A stretch of DNA of 34,932 bases from Demequina lutea (lineage in GTDB: Bacteria; Actinomycetota; Actinomycetes; Actinomycetales; Demequinaceae): positions 1 to 34,932 of the forward strand of contig QKAX01000027.1 of the NCBI GenBank assembly GCA_003246255.1, given 5' to 3'. The notes under the pieces were generated by a model, which saw only the letters and a list, made by a program, of their open reading frames with translations, was not told the origin of the DNA and made no database searches. Positions 22,379-30,881 of the stretch are shown in pieces. Both the position numbers and the translations under genes were made by a program. Numbering within the stretch: the stretch's first letter is position 1; each line of letters opens with the position of its first letter.

Positions 22379-24646
22379 GTGAGCGAGGACAACACCACCA
22401 ACCCGAATGCAGTGATCTTCCAGGCACCCCAGCCGGCGCCGGAGACTCCTGCGGAGAAGCCCAAGCGCGCACCGCGGAGGGCCTCGGCCCCTGCTGGGCC
22501 GCCCGTCGCCAACGACGAGGCAAAGGCCCCCACCTCGAGTCGATCCAGGGCCACCGCCGCGTCCGACGCCGCCCCTGCGGACGCCGAGAAGGCCGAGAGG
22601 CCAGCGACCAAGACCCGCACCACTCGCTCCCGTGCCAAGAAGGCGGCGGCGACAGACGATGCGCCCGCGTCAGAGGCCGCTGAGACGCCCAGCGAGAGCA
22701 CTGAGGGTTTCGGCGACGACGGCATGGACGATGACTCGGCCGCAGGCAAGCGTCGCCGACGCCGTGGCGGCCGCGGACGCGGCAAGAGGCGCGGCGAGGG
22801 CGAGCCAGGCGATGGGATGGATGGTGCCGACGAGGCGTCGGACGATCAGGACCAGGCGGACGACGCCGTAGCCGACGCCGAGGACGGCGGCGAACAGAGC
22901 GAGGGCGGCACGTCGTCACGTCGCCGTCGGCGTCGTAGCCGCGGGTCGCGCACATCGTCCGGAGCGGCGTCGTCCTCCACCACGAGCGATGACCAGTTGC
23001 AGGGCTCCACGCGACTGCAGGCCAAGCGCCAGCGTCGCCGCGAGTCACGCGACGGCCAGCGCCGACGCCCCGTGATCTCCGAGGCCGAGTTCCTCGCGCG
23101 CCGCGAGTCGGTCAAGCGCGACATGGTGGTGCGCGAGAAGGACGGCCGCGTTCAGATCGCCGTGCTCGAGGATGACGTGCTGGTGGAGCACTACGTGTCC
23201 CACCAGGCCCAGCAGTCCATGGCGGGCAACGTGTACCTGGGTCGAGTTCAGAATGTGCTGCCCGGTATGGAGGCCGCGTTCGTGGACGTGGGCCGCGGGC
23301 GCAACGCCGTGCTGTACGCAGGCGAGGTCAACTGGGATGCCGCCGGGCTCGAGGGTCGCCCCAAGCGCATTGAGCTCGCGCTCAAGCCGGGCGACACGAT
23401 CATGGTGCAGGTCACCAAGGACCCGATCGGCCACAAGGGCGCGCGCGTCACGTCGCAGATCTCGCTCGCCGGACGCTTCTTGGTGTACGTGCCCGGTGGG
23501 GGCGTGACGGGCATCAGCCGCAAGCTGCCCGACACGGAGCGCAACCGCCTCAAGAAGCTGCTGCGTGAGGTCATCCCTGCCGATGCTGGGGTGATTGTGC
23601 GCACGGCCGCCGAAGGGGCGTCAGAGGAGGAGCTGCGCGCCGACGTCGAGCGTCTGAAGCGCCAGTGGGAGTCGATCGAGGCCGAGGCCTCGCGCGGCAA
23701 GGCCCCGGCGTTGCTGCGTGGCGAGCCCGACATGGCGATCCGCGTGGTGCGCGACATCTTTAACGAGGACTTCGAGTCGCTCACGATTCAGGGTGACGAC
23801 ACCTGGAACTCGCTGAGCGCCTACGTGGGTCAGGTGGCGCCGGATCTGGCGGCCCGTCTGCACAAGTTCGTGGGCGACGGCGACGTCTTCGCCTCGCACC
23901 GCATCGACGAGCAGCTCGCCAAGGGCATGGACCGCAAGGTGTGGCTGCCCTCGGGTGGCTCGCTCGTGATCGACCGCACCGAGGCCATGACAGTCATTGA
24001 CGTCAACACCGGAAAGTTTGTGGGTAAGGGCGGCACTCTCGAAGAGACGATGACGCTCAACAACCTGGAGGCGGCCGAAGAGATCGTGCGCCAGCTGCGT
24101 CTGCGCGACATCGGCGGCATCATCGTGGTCGACTTCGTGGACATGCTCCTCGAGGCCAACCGCGATCGTGTGTTGCGCCGCCTCATCGAGTGCCTCTCGC
24201 GCGATCGCACCAAGCACCAGGTGGCCGAGGTCACCTCGCTTGGCCTCGTGCAAATGACGCGCAAGCGCGTGGGACAGGGCCTTGTCGAGGCGTTCTCGAC
24301 CACGTGTGAGTGCTGCAAGGGTCGTGGCTTCCTGGTGCACGGTGAGCCTGTGGGTGAGGCAAGCGAGAAGCAGCCCGAGCCGTCGTCTCGCCGCCGCGGT
24401 GCCCGCTCCAAGGCCAAGCCGGAGGAGCAGGCGCCCCAGCAGCAGGCGGTCGAGGAGGCCGCCGAGACTCACGCCCTTGACGACCGGGAGGAGGCGCGCG
24501 CGGCGGTGAAGGCCACGCTCGCATCCATCGCGGCGGCTGCCGAGAAGGCGCATCACGCGCACGACGAGGTGGTCATCGAGGGTGAGGTGGTGCAGGCTGA
24601 CGCAGGCGCCGCCACTGAGGACGACGCGCCCGCCGAGTCCAATTGA
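22379..24646 (+). CDS. rne: Ribonuclease E/G family endoribonuclease
   Basis: A 755-residue single-strand-specific endoribonuclease for rRNA/tRNA maturation and mRNA decay. A disordered N-terminal extension (about 1-230) contains Arg-rich RNA-binding patches (KRRRRRGGRGRGKRRGEGE). The S1 domain starts near residue 284 (NVYLGRVQNVLPGMEAAFVD). The DNase I-like catalytic core has Asp541 (VIDVNTG) and Asp585 (IVVDFVDM), 44 residues apart as in the family. The zinc link CECC is at 643-646, followed by KGRG. The C-terminal tail is acidic and Ala/Glu-rich. The long N-terminal and short C-terminal extensions are the actinobacterial arrangement. The GTG start has GAGG at 22367-22370. Confidence 0.95.
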   Translation: MSEDNTTNPNAVIFQAPQPAPETPAEKPKRAPRRASAPAGPPVANDEAKAPTSSRSRATAASDAAPADAEKAERPATKTRTTRSRAKKAAATDDAPASEAAETPSESTEGFGDDGMDDDSAAGKRRRRRGGRGRGKRRGEGEPGDGMDGADEASDDQDQADDAVADAEDGGEQSEGGTSSRRRRRRSRGSRTSSGAASSSTTSDDQLQGSTRLQAKRQRRRESRDGQRRRPVISEAEFLARRESVKRDMVVREKDGRVQIAVLEDDVLVEHYVSHQAQQSMAGNVYLGRVQNVLPGMEAAFVDVGRGRNAVLYAGEVNWDAAGLEGRPKRIELALKPGDTIMVQVTKDPIGHKGARVTSQISLAGRFLVYVPGGGVTGISRKLPDTERNRLKKLLREVIPADAGVIVRTAAEGASEEELRADVERLKRQWESIEAEASRGKAPALLRGEPDMAIRVVRDIFNEDFESLTIQGDDTWNSLSAYVGQVAPDLAARLHKFVGDGDVFASHRIDEQLAKGMDRKVWLPSGGSLVIDRTEAMTVIDVNTGKFVGKGGTLEETMTLNNLEAAEEIVRQLRLRDIGGIIVVDFVDMLLEANRDRVLRRLIECLSRDRTKHQVAEVTSLGLVQMTRKRVGQGLVEAFSTTCECCKGRGFLVHGEPVGEASEKQPEPSSRRRGARSKAKPEEQAPQQQAVEEAAETHALDDREEARAAVKATLASIAAAAEKAHHAHDEVVIEGEVVQADAGAATEDDAPAESN

Positions 24647-24672
24647 CCTGGGGCCCGCCGAACACGTATAGT
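24643..24672 (+). promoter_or_regulatory. Strong promoter of rplU-rpmA
   Basis: TTGACC (24643-24648), an 18-bp spacer and TATAGT (24667-24672) are the best housekeeping promoter match in the window. The -35 box overlaps the rne stop codon. The start is predicted near 24679. Confidence 0.8.
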
Positions 24673-24678
24673 TGTCTG

Positions 24679-24785
24679 TCGGCGCGTTAGCGTCTAGCCC
24701 TGCCTGCGCCCTCTCACGGGAGCGGCTGCGGCGGGAGAAACCGGCCCCTTAGGGGCCATCGAACGAGCTTCAAGAGGAACTCATC
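24679..24785 (+). promoter_or_regulatory. Structured 5' leader of rplU
   Basis: The leader of about 107 nt contains a perfect 6-bp hairpin GGCCCC-TTA-GGGGCC (24743-24757) 28 nt before the ATG, preceded by further GC-rich complementary stretches, and AGAGGA just before the start. Ribosomal operons headed by L21 often carry autoregulatory leaders; whether this is one cannot be shown from a single sequence. Confidence 0.4.
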
Positions 24786-25094
24786 ATGGTGTACGCGATT
24801 GTGAAGGCCGGCGGCCGACAGGAGAAGGTGTCGGTTGGCGACATCGTCGTTGTCGACCGCATGCAGGCCGACGCCGGCTCGACGATCGAGCTGTCGGCCC
24901 TGCTGGTTGTGGACGGCGAGAAGGTCACGTCGGCCGCCAAGGACCTTGCCAAGGTCAAGGTGACCGCCGAGGTCGTGGGCAACGAGCGTGGCCCCAAGAT
25001 CCACATCCTCAAGTACAAGAACAAGACCGGCTACAAGAAGCGCATCGGTCACCGCCAGGACCTGACCCGTCTCAAGGTCACGGGCATTAAGTAA
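24786..25094 (+). CDS. rplU: 50S ribosomal protein L21
   Basis: A 102-residue large-subunit protein of normal length, starting [15 protein letters not shown] and ending with the conserved [16 protein letters not shown] signature. AGAGGA precedes the ATG. It is followed by rpmA after 14 nt; rplU-rpmA-obgE order is near universal. Confidence 0.98.
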   Translation: MVYAIVKAGGRQEKVSVGDIVVVDRMQADAGSTIELSALLVVDGEKVTSAAKDLAKVKVTAEVVGNERGPKIHILKYKNKTGYKKRIGHRQDLTRLKVTGIK

Positions 25095-25108
25095 GCGAGG
25101 AATAGCTC

Positions 25109-25363
25109 ATGGCACACAAGAAGGGCGCGAGCTCCTCGCGCAACGGTCGTGACTCGAACCCCCAGTACCTCGGCGTGAAGCGCTTCGGCGGTCAGGTCGT
25201 CAACGCTGGCGAGATCATCGTGCGTCAGCGTGGCACCCACTTCCACCCCGGCAACAACGTCGGTCGTGGCAAGGACGACACCCTGTTCGCCCTCGAGGCC
25301 GGCGCTGTGTCGTTCGGTCAGCGTCGTGGCCGCAAGTACGTGGACATCGTCGCCGCCAACTAA
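25109..25363 (+). CDS. rpmA: 50S ribosomal protein L27
   Basis: An 84-residue protein whose N-terminal tail reaches the peptidyl-transferase centre. It begins [17 protein letters not shown] and carries GVKRFGGQ and [10 protein letters not shown]. It has the mature-type N-terminus, without the cleavable extension found in Firmicutes. GAGGA lies upstream of the ATG. Confidence 0.98.
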   Translation: MAHKKGASSSRNGRDSNPQYLGVKRFGGQVVNAGEIIVRQRGTHFHPGNNVGRGKDDTLFALEAGAVSFGQRRGRKYVDIVAAN

Positions 25364-25376
25364 GTTTTGTCTTCGC

Positions 25377-25413
25377 ACAGGGGCGTCACCGCGGGTGGCG
25401 CCCCTGTTGCTTT
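25377..25413 (+). terminator. Terminator between rpmA and obgE
   Basis: A 14-bp stem (one T-G pair) joins 25377-25390 to 25394-25407 around GCG, followed by TGCTTT. It lies 13 nt after the rpmA stop and only 16 nt before the obgE ribosome-binding site, so it would partly separate abundant ribosomal mRNA from obgE. Confidence 0.75.
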
Positions 25414-25428
25414 ATGTAAGGAGCCCTC

Positions 25429-26952
25429 ATGGCCACGTTCGTTGACCGCGTGACGCTGCACGTCACCGCTGGCGCGGGCGGCCACGGCGTCGCCTCCGTG
25501 CACCGCGAGAAGTTCAAGCCGCTGGGCGGGCCCGACGGCGGCAACGGCGGGCGTGGCGGCTCGGTGATTCTCGTGGTGGACGCGCAGATGACCACGCTGC
25601 TCGACTACCACCACGCACCCCACCAGAAGGCGGCCAACGGCAAGCAGGGCGCCGGTGACATGCGTCACGGCGCGAATGCTGACGATCTGCGCCTCAGCGT
25701 GCCCAACGGCACGATCGTGCGTGATTCCGCGGGTGAGGTGCTCACCGACCTCGTGGGTGACGGCGCCGAGTTTGTGGTGGCGGAGGGTGGCCGTGGGGGC
25801 CTCGGCAACGCGGCCCTCGCCACGACCAAGCGCAAGGCTCCCGGCTTCGCGCTGCTGGGAGAGCCCGGCGAAGAAGCGACAGTTGTTCTTGAGCTCAAGT
25901 CCATCGCCGACGTCGCGCTCGTGGGCTACCCGAGTGCGGGCAAGTCGTCGCTGATCGCCGCGATGAGCCGCGTTCGTCCCAAGATTGCCGACTACCCGTT
26001 CACCACGTTGGTGCCCAACCTGGGCGTCGTGTCGGCGGGTTCGGCGCGCTTCACTATGGCCGATGTGCCGGGTCTGATCCCCGGGGCTTCGGAGGGCAAG
26101 GGTCTCGGACACGACTTCTTGCGCCACATCGAGCGCTGCTCTGTCATTGTGCACGTGCTCGACACGGCGACCCTCGAGTCCGACCGTGACCCCCTGGGCG
26201 ACCTCGAGGCGATCGTGCACGAGCTGCGCGCCTACTCGGGCGATGCTCACATCGCAGGCACGCCGCTGGCGGAGCGTCCTCAGGTGATCGTGCTCAACAA
26301 GATCGATGTGCCGGATGGACGCGAGCTTGCCCAGATGGTGCGTCCCGACCTCGAGGCGCTAGGCATGCCGGTCTTTGAGGTGAGCGCGGTGAGCCACGAG
26401 GGGCTCAAGGAGCTTGGATTCGCCCTCGCCGAGATGGTGCAGGCGGAGCGCGACAAGGCGCCGGTGCTGGAAAAGGCGCCGATCGTGCTGCGCCCCAGGG
26501 CAGTGGACGATGGCGGCTTCACCGTGCGGCATGTGCGCGACGGCGCAGAGGACTACTTCGAGGTGCGCGGAGCCAAGCCCGAGCGGTGGGTGCGTCAGAC
26601 GAACTTCACGAATGACGAGGCCGTGGGCTACCTCGCAGACCGTCTGGCCCGCCTCGGCGTGGAAGACGAGCTGTTCAAAGCCGGCGCCGTCCCTGGTGCA
26701 CAGGTGGTCATCGGCACACGCGGCACCGGAGTGGTGTTCGACTGGGAGCCCACGATGTCCGCTGGCGCCGAGCTGCTCGGCCGCCGTGGCACGGACCAGC
26801 GCATCGAGGACTTCGACCGCGCCCCTCGCGCCACGCGTGCGGAGAAGCGCCAGGAGTTCAAGGACAAGATGGACGGGAAGGCCGCCGCGCGTCAGGAACT
26901 GTGGACCGAACGCGATGCGGGACACTGGACAGATCCCAGCAGCGACGAGTAA
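25429..26952 (+). CDS. obgE: GTPase Obg (ribosome assembly / CgtA)
   Basis: A 507-residue Obg GTPase for 50S assembly and stress control. The glycine-rich OBG domain (about 1-158) has [15 protein letters not shown]. The G domain follows with G1 GYPSAGKSS (166-174), G3 [16 protein letters not shown] and G4 NKID. A C-terminal OCT domain (about 350-430) and a charged tail are typical of actinobacteria. AAGGAG lies before ATG 25429. It is 11 nt from proB and probably co-transcribed with it. Confidence 0.97.
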   Translation: MATFVDRVTLHVTAGAGGHGVASVHREKFKPLGGPDGGNGGRGGSVILVVDAQMTTLLDYHHAPHQKAANGKQGAGDMRHGANADDLRLSVPNGTIVRDSAGEVLTDLVGDGAEFVVAEGGRGGLGNAALATTKRKAPGFALLGEPGEEATVVLELKSIADVALVGYPSAGKSSLIAAMSRVRPKIADYPFTTLVPNLGVVSAGSARFTMADVPGLIPGASEGKGLGHDFLRHIERCSVIVHVLDTATLESDRDPLGDLEAIVHELRAYSGDAHIAGTPLAERPQVIVLNKIDVPDGRELAQMVRPDLEALGMPVFEVSAVSHEGLKELGFALAEMVQAERDKAPVLEKAPIVLRPRAVDDGGFTVRHVRDGAEDYFEVRGAKPERWVRQTNFTNDEAVGYLADRLARLGVEDELFKAGAVPGAQVVIGTRGTGVVFDWEPTMSAGAELLGRRGTDQRIEDFDRAPRATRAEKRQEFKDKMDGKAAARQELWTERDAGHWTDPSSDE

Positions 26953-26963
26953 TCGGAGGGTCA

Positions 26964-28079
26964 GTGGGTCAGCAGCGTGCCGTCATCGCCTCGGCGAGGC
27001 GCGTCGTCGTCAAGATTGGTTCATCGTCGCTGACGGGACCGGACGGGCGCCTGTCGCCTGACCGCGTGACCCGCCTTGCCGACGTCCTGGCCGCGCAGCA
27101 CGACGCGGGCAGGCAGATCGTGCTGGTGACGTCCGGTGCCATTGCTGCCGGGATCGGGCCGCTGGGCCTGCCCGCGCGTCCGCGCGACCTCGAGCTGCAG
27201 CAGGCTGCCGCGTCGGTGGGCCAGGGAATCCTCGTGGCCGCGTACTCGGCCGCGTTCGCCGCCCACGAGATCACCGTGGGCCAGGTGCTCCTCACGACCG
27301 ACGACATGGTGCGCCGCCAGCACTTTGGCAACGCGCAGCGGGCATTCAATCGCCTTCTTGATCTGGGCATCGTGCCCATCGTCAACGAGAACGACACAGT
27401 CGCCACCGACGAGATTCGCTTTGGCGACAACGATCGCCTTGCGGCGCTCGTGGCCACGGTGGTGCACGCGGACGCGTTGCTGCTGCTCACGGACGTCGAC
27501 GGCCTCTACACGGCGGCCCCCGATAGCCCGGGTGCAGAGCGCATCTCCGAGGTGCTGAGGCCCGAGGACGTGGCCGGGATTGACATCTCGCGCCGTGGGT
27601 CGGCCGTGGGCACGGGAGGCATGGTCACCAAGCTCGAGGCCGCGTCCCTCGCGACGGCATCGGGCATCCCCGTGGTGCTCGCTGGCGCTGCCGACGTCGA
27701 GGGCGCGATCGCGGGCGAGGACGTGGGCACGCTGTTCCACATCACTGGCAAGCGCGACACCACACGCCTCCAGTGGCTGGCGTACGCGGCGCGCGTGCGC
27801 GGGGAGATCGTGCTCGATGACGGCGCCGCGCGTGCGGTGGCCGGGCGTCGCGCGTCGCTGCTCGCTGCCGGCGTGGTCGAGGTACGCGGGTCATTCGAGG
27901 CGGGGGAGCCCGTTGACCTCGTACGTCGCGACGGCGCTGTGGTGGCGCGGGGCTTCGCGGGCTTCTCGGCCGAGGAGGCGAGCCGTATGAAGGGCCTGTC
28001 GACCGACGCTCTGCGGGAGGCGCTCGGCGAGCACTACGCGCGCGAGCTCATCCACATCGACGATCTTGTGGTGGTCTAG
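26964..28079 (+). CDS. proB: Glutamate 5-kinase
   Basis: ProB makes gamma-glutamyl phosphate from glutamate and ATP, the first and feedback-inhibited step of proline synthesis. The 371-residue protein has the amino-acid-kinase domain with KIGSSSLTG near residue 17, VNENDTVATDE from 140 and FGDNDRLAALVA, then a C-terminal PUA domain (about 275-365). The start GTG 26964 has CGGAGG just upstream; an earlier in-frame start lies inside obgE. Its partner gene proA is 700 nt away, separated by an oppositely oriented esterase gene. Confidence 0.96.
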   Translation: MGQQRAVIASARRVVVKIGSSSLTGPDGRLSPDRVTRLADVLAAQHDAGRQIVLVTSGAIAAGIGPLGLPARPRDLELQQAAASVGQGILVAAYSAAFAAHEITVGQVLLTTDDMVRRQHFGNAQRAFNRLLDLGIVPIVNENDTVATDEIRFGDNDRLAALVATVVHADALLLLTDVDGLYTAAPDSPGAERISEVLRPEDVAGIDISRRGSAVGTGGMVTKLEAASLATASGIPVVLAGAADVEGAIAGEDVGTLFHITGKRDTTRLQWLAYAARVRGEIVLDDGAARAVAGRRASLLAAGVVEVRGSFEAGEPVDLVRRDGAVVARGFAGFSAEEASRMKGLSTDALREALGEHYARELIHIDDLVVV

Positions 28080-28699
28080 CGCGCGAGGAACGCCCTCACG
28101 TCCGCGAGCTCGGCGTCGTTGACCGAGTGACCCATGCCCGCGTAGACGTGGAAGTCGAGCGTGGCGTGCTCGCGCAGGAACGACTCGACGTGCTGCTCCA
28201 TCACATCCATGATCACGGGGTCTGAGTCGCCGCGACCATAGAAGACGCGCGGGCGAGACTCGGCGAGCACGGCATCGGCCGGCATCGGGTCCTCGAGCAT
28301 GAGGCCTGAGAAGACCACGGTGCGGTGAATGCGCTCCGGGTGCGTGCGCAGGAGTTGCGACGCCATCATGCCTCCCTGCGAGAAGCCCACAGTGATGAGC
28401 GACGCTGAGGCCGGGACGTTCGCGTCAACCCATTCCCAGATGGCGTTCGTGGACGCCATGATCGGCTCGGGGTCCCGCCACGCGAGAGGGTTGGCAGGCA
28501 ACGGGAACCACGCGTGGGCGCCAAAGCCCATCTCGAGCGGCGCACGCAGCGAGGCCCACGGGGTGTCTCCCAGGATCATCGGCGCAAGCGAGGGCAGGTC
28601 CCGCTCGTTTGAGCCGTAGCCATGCATGAACAGCGCGACGTGCGGGGCGTCGGCAACGGCGGTGGGAAAGTCGGGGCTGGTGATCGCTGTGAGAGCCAT
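28076..28699 (-). CDS. Alpha/beta-hydrolase, phospholipase/carboxylesterase family
   Basis: A 207-residue serine esterase of the YpfH/acyl-protein-thioesterase type. The oxyanion region is FMHGYGSNERDL (24-35), the nucleophile elbow GFSQGG has Ser107, and Asp160 (GDSDPV) and His191 (GMGHSV) complete the triad. There is no signal peptide. Its stop codon overlaps that of proB in the palindrome CTAG. The start ATG 28699 is preceded on the minus strand by GATACT, 6 nt upstream, a possible leaderless -10. The physiological substrate is unknown, and there is no evident link to proline synthesis. Confidence 0.93.
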   Translation of the reverse strand: MALTAITSPDFPTAVADAPHVALFMHGYGSNERDLPSLAPMILGDTPWASLRAPLEMGFGAHAWFPLPANPLAWRDPEPIMASTNAIWEWVDANVPASASLITVGFSQGGMMASQLLRTHPERIHRTVVFSGLMLEDPMPADAVLAESRPRVFYGRGDSDPVIMDVMEQHVESFLREHATLDFHVYAGMGHSVNDAELADVRAFLAR

Positions 28700-28745
28700 G
28701 GCTCCAGTATCGCGGCAGGCACCGGCCGGAGGTGCCAGACGCCCC

Positions 28746-28775
28746 CTGACCGGCCCACACGCATGCGCCTACACT
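28746..28775 (+). promoter_or_regulatory. Leaderless promoter of proA
   Basis: CTGACC (28746-28751), an 18-bp spacer and TACACT (28770-28775), which ends 6 nt before the proA ATG. No Shine-Dalgarno sequence is present, so the transcript very probably starts at or next to the ATG. This is the clearest of the leaderless promoters here because it also has a -35-like box. Confidence 0.6.
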
Positions 28776-28781
28776 TGCGGC

Positions 28782-30068
28782 ATGACTGACACCGCCATCA
28801 ACGCCGACGTCGAAGCGGCAGTTCTCGAGTCGTGCCGTCGCGCGAAGGTCGCATCGCGTGCGCTCGCTACCGCCACGCGTCTGACAAAGGATGAGGCGCT
28901 TGAGGCGATGGCGGTGGCGCTGACGGACCAGGCCGACCGCATCATCGCCGCCAACGCGGTGGACGTGGAGCGCGAGCGCGCCAACGGCATGAGCGAGGGT
29001 CTGCTGGATCGCCTGACGCTGACGGCGGCGCGGCTCGAGGACATCGCAGGCGCCTTGAGGTTTGTGGCGTCGCTGCCCGACCCGGTCGGGGAGGTCAAGC
29101 GAGGCTCGACGCTTCCCAACGGCCTGCGCCTCGTGCAGAAGGCGGTGCCGATGGGTGTGGTGGGCATGATCTACGAGGCTCGTCCCAACGTCACTGTGGA
29201 CGCTGCCGCCCTGTGCCTCAAGTCTGGCAATGCGGCGGTACTGCGTGGGGGCTCGGCCGCGCAGTCGAGCAACGAGGTGATCGTGGCCGTGCTGCAGGAT
29301 GCTCTCGAGTCAGTTGGCCTGCCCCGCGACGCCGTGCAGTCGATCGACGCATACGGCCGCGAGGGCGCGCGCGTGTTGATGGGGGCCCGCGGCCTCGTGG
29401 ACGTGCTGGTGCCGCGCGGAGGCCGCGACCTCATCCAGACAGTGGTGCGTGAGTCCACGGTGCCCGCGATCGAGACGGGCGAGGGCAACTGCCACGTCTA
29501 TCTCGATGCCTCCGCACCCGTGCAGCGCTCCGTGGACATTGTGCTCAACTCCAAGACTCAGCGCCTGGGCACGTGCAACACCGCCGAGACGCTGTTGGTT
29601 CACAAGGATGCCGCAGCGCGGGTGCTGCCGGCGGTGATGGAGGCGCTCGCGGCCAAGGACGTGACGCTCCACGCGGACCATGCCGCGACGGCGCTCGCTC
29701 CCGAGGCGGCCCGCATCATGGCCGCCACAGAGCAGGATTGGGCGACCGAGTACCTCTCGGCGGATCTCGCCGTCAAGATCGTGGACAACATCGACGATGC
29801 GATGGAGCACATTCGCCGCTACTCGACGGGCCACACGGAGGCGATCGTCACCGACGACATCGGCGCGGCGGACAGGTTTGTGGCGGGTCTCGACTCGGCC
29901 GCGATCATGGTGAACGCCTCGACGCGCTTCACTGACGGCGGGCAGTTTGGGCTGGGCGCCGAGATTGGCATCTCCACCCAGAAGTTGCACGCGCGCGGAC
30001 CGATGGGCCTGGCAGAACTCACCACGACCACCTGGATCGTCTACGGCGACGGCCACATTCGCCCCTAG
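28782..30068 (+). CDS. proA: Gamma-glutamyl phosphate reductase
   Basis: ProA reduces gamma-glutamyl phosphate with NADPH to glutamate semialdehyde, the second step of proline synthesis. The 428-residue protein has full family length, with MGVVGMIYEARPNVTVDAAA, PRGGRDLI, and the catalytic cysteine in LGTCNTAETLL (near 266). The upstream frame is open to 28626 but unlike ProA. It is transcribed from its own promoter, apart from proB. Confidence 0.97.
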   Translation: MTDTAINADVEAAVLESCRRAKVASRALATATRLTKDEALEAMAVALTDQADRIIAANAVDVERERANGMSEGLLDRLTLTAARLEDIAGALRFVASLPDPVGEVKRGSTLPNGLRLVQKAVPMGVVGMIYEARPNVTVDAAALCLKSGNAAVLRGGSAAQSSNEVIVAVLQDALESVGLPRDAVQSIDAYGREGARVLMGARGLVDVLVPRGGRDLIQTVVRESTVPAIETGEGNCHVYLDASAPVQRSVDIVLNSKTQRLGTCNTAETLLVHKDAAARVLPAVMEALAAKDVTLHADHAATALAPEAARIMAATEQDWATEYLSADLAVKIVDNIDDAMEHIRRYSTGHTEAIVTDDIGAADRFVAGLDSAAIMVNASTRFTDGGQFGLGAEIGISTQKLHARGPMGLAELTTTTWIVYGDGHIRP

Positions 30069-30145
30069 CGCACACGCTGGCCAGACGTCCCGGACGAGGG
30101 CCACCGCGTGACATACTGGTCCGAACGAATGGACAAGGAGTCACC

Positions 30146-30301
30146 GTGACCACGATCCTCGCAGCTGCCGTCGAGAGCGCGCACGCCGAGTCGTCGATCC
30201 CGCCCGTGGCCGTTGGCCTGCTGGCGTTCGCCGGCCTCATGGGCCTGTTGTTCGTCACCTATGCCTTTAGGAGCGTCGGTACCCGTCATCAGGGTGAGTG
30301 A
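30146..30301 (+). CDS. Small single-pass membrane protein (51 aa), unknown function
   Basis: A short gene starting with GTG and preceded by AAGGAG (30135-30139) at ideal spacing. The product has a short polar N-terminus ending in ESAHAESSIPP, one hydrophobic helix (about 20-41, VAVGLLAFAGLMGLLFVTYA) and a basic end FRSVGTRHQGE. Small proteins of this kind directly before nadD recur in Micrococcales genomes, from memory of that locus, which supports it being real. It overlaps nadD by 8 nt. No function is known to me. Confidence 0.78.
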   Translation: MTTILAAAVESAHAESSIPPVAVGLLAFAGLMGLLFVTYAFRSVGTRHQGE

Positions 30302-30881
30302 CCGCCGCGTCGGCGTTCTGGGGGGAACGTTCGACCCGATTCACCTGGGGCACCTGGTTGTCGCCAGCGAGGTACACGCGGCCCTCGCGCTGGATACCGT
30401 CATCATCGTGCCCACGTTGCAGCAACCCTTCAAGGGGCCGTCGGCGGCTACACCCCAGCAGCGGCTCGATATGTGCCGGCTTGCAGTGATGGACGATGAC
30501 CGTCTTGAGGTGTCGGATGTGGACATCGCGCGCGGCACCGAGACCTTTACAGTCGACACCCTTGCGGACCTGCACGCGCAGTTGCCGGATGCGGAGCTCT
30601 TCTTCATTGCCGGGGCCGATGCGCTTGCCCGGCTGGACGAGTGGCGCGATGCGAGCCGCCTGAAGGAGCTCGCCCGATTCGTTGGAGTTGCCCGTCCCGG
30701 GCACGGCGAACCACGCTCGGATGCGACTCACGTAGTGGTCGAGACCCCCGAAGTGGGGGTATCCTCGACGGTTGTTCGGCGCAGGGCCGCAACCGGGGCT
30801 CCTTTGAGGTACCTGGTTCCGGATCGTGTTGCCGAGTACATCGTTGAGCATGGGCTATACCTCGGAGGACTTGATGGCTGA
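30294..30881 (+). CDS. nadD: Nicotinate-nucleotide adenylyltransferase
   Basis: NadD converts nicotinate mononucleotide and ATP to deamido-NAD, the central step of NAD synthesis. The 195-residue protein has GGTFDPIHLGH near its start, the FIAGADALARL motif, and ends PDRVAEYIVEHGLY. GTG 30294 is the only start close to the conserved N-terminus; it overlaps the upstream small gene by 8 nt and has little ribosome-binding sequence of its own, suggesting coupled translation. It overlaps the next gene by 8 nt. Confidence 0.95.
   Translation: MSDRRVGVLGGTFDPIHLGHLVVASEVHAALALDTVIIVPTLQQPFKGPSAATPQQRLDMCRLAVMDDDRLEVSDVDIARGTETFTVDTLADLHAQLPDAELFFIAGADALARLDEWRDASRLKELARFVGVARPGHGEPRSDATHVVVETPEVGVSSTVVRRRAATGAPLRYLVPDRVAEYIVEHGLYLGGLDG

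Noticed and set aside
22092-22382. A 96-codon plus-strand open frame in the cydA-rne gap
   Set aside because: No ribosome-binding site, Arg/Gly-rich with no domain, and it covers the likely rne promoter.
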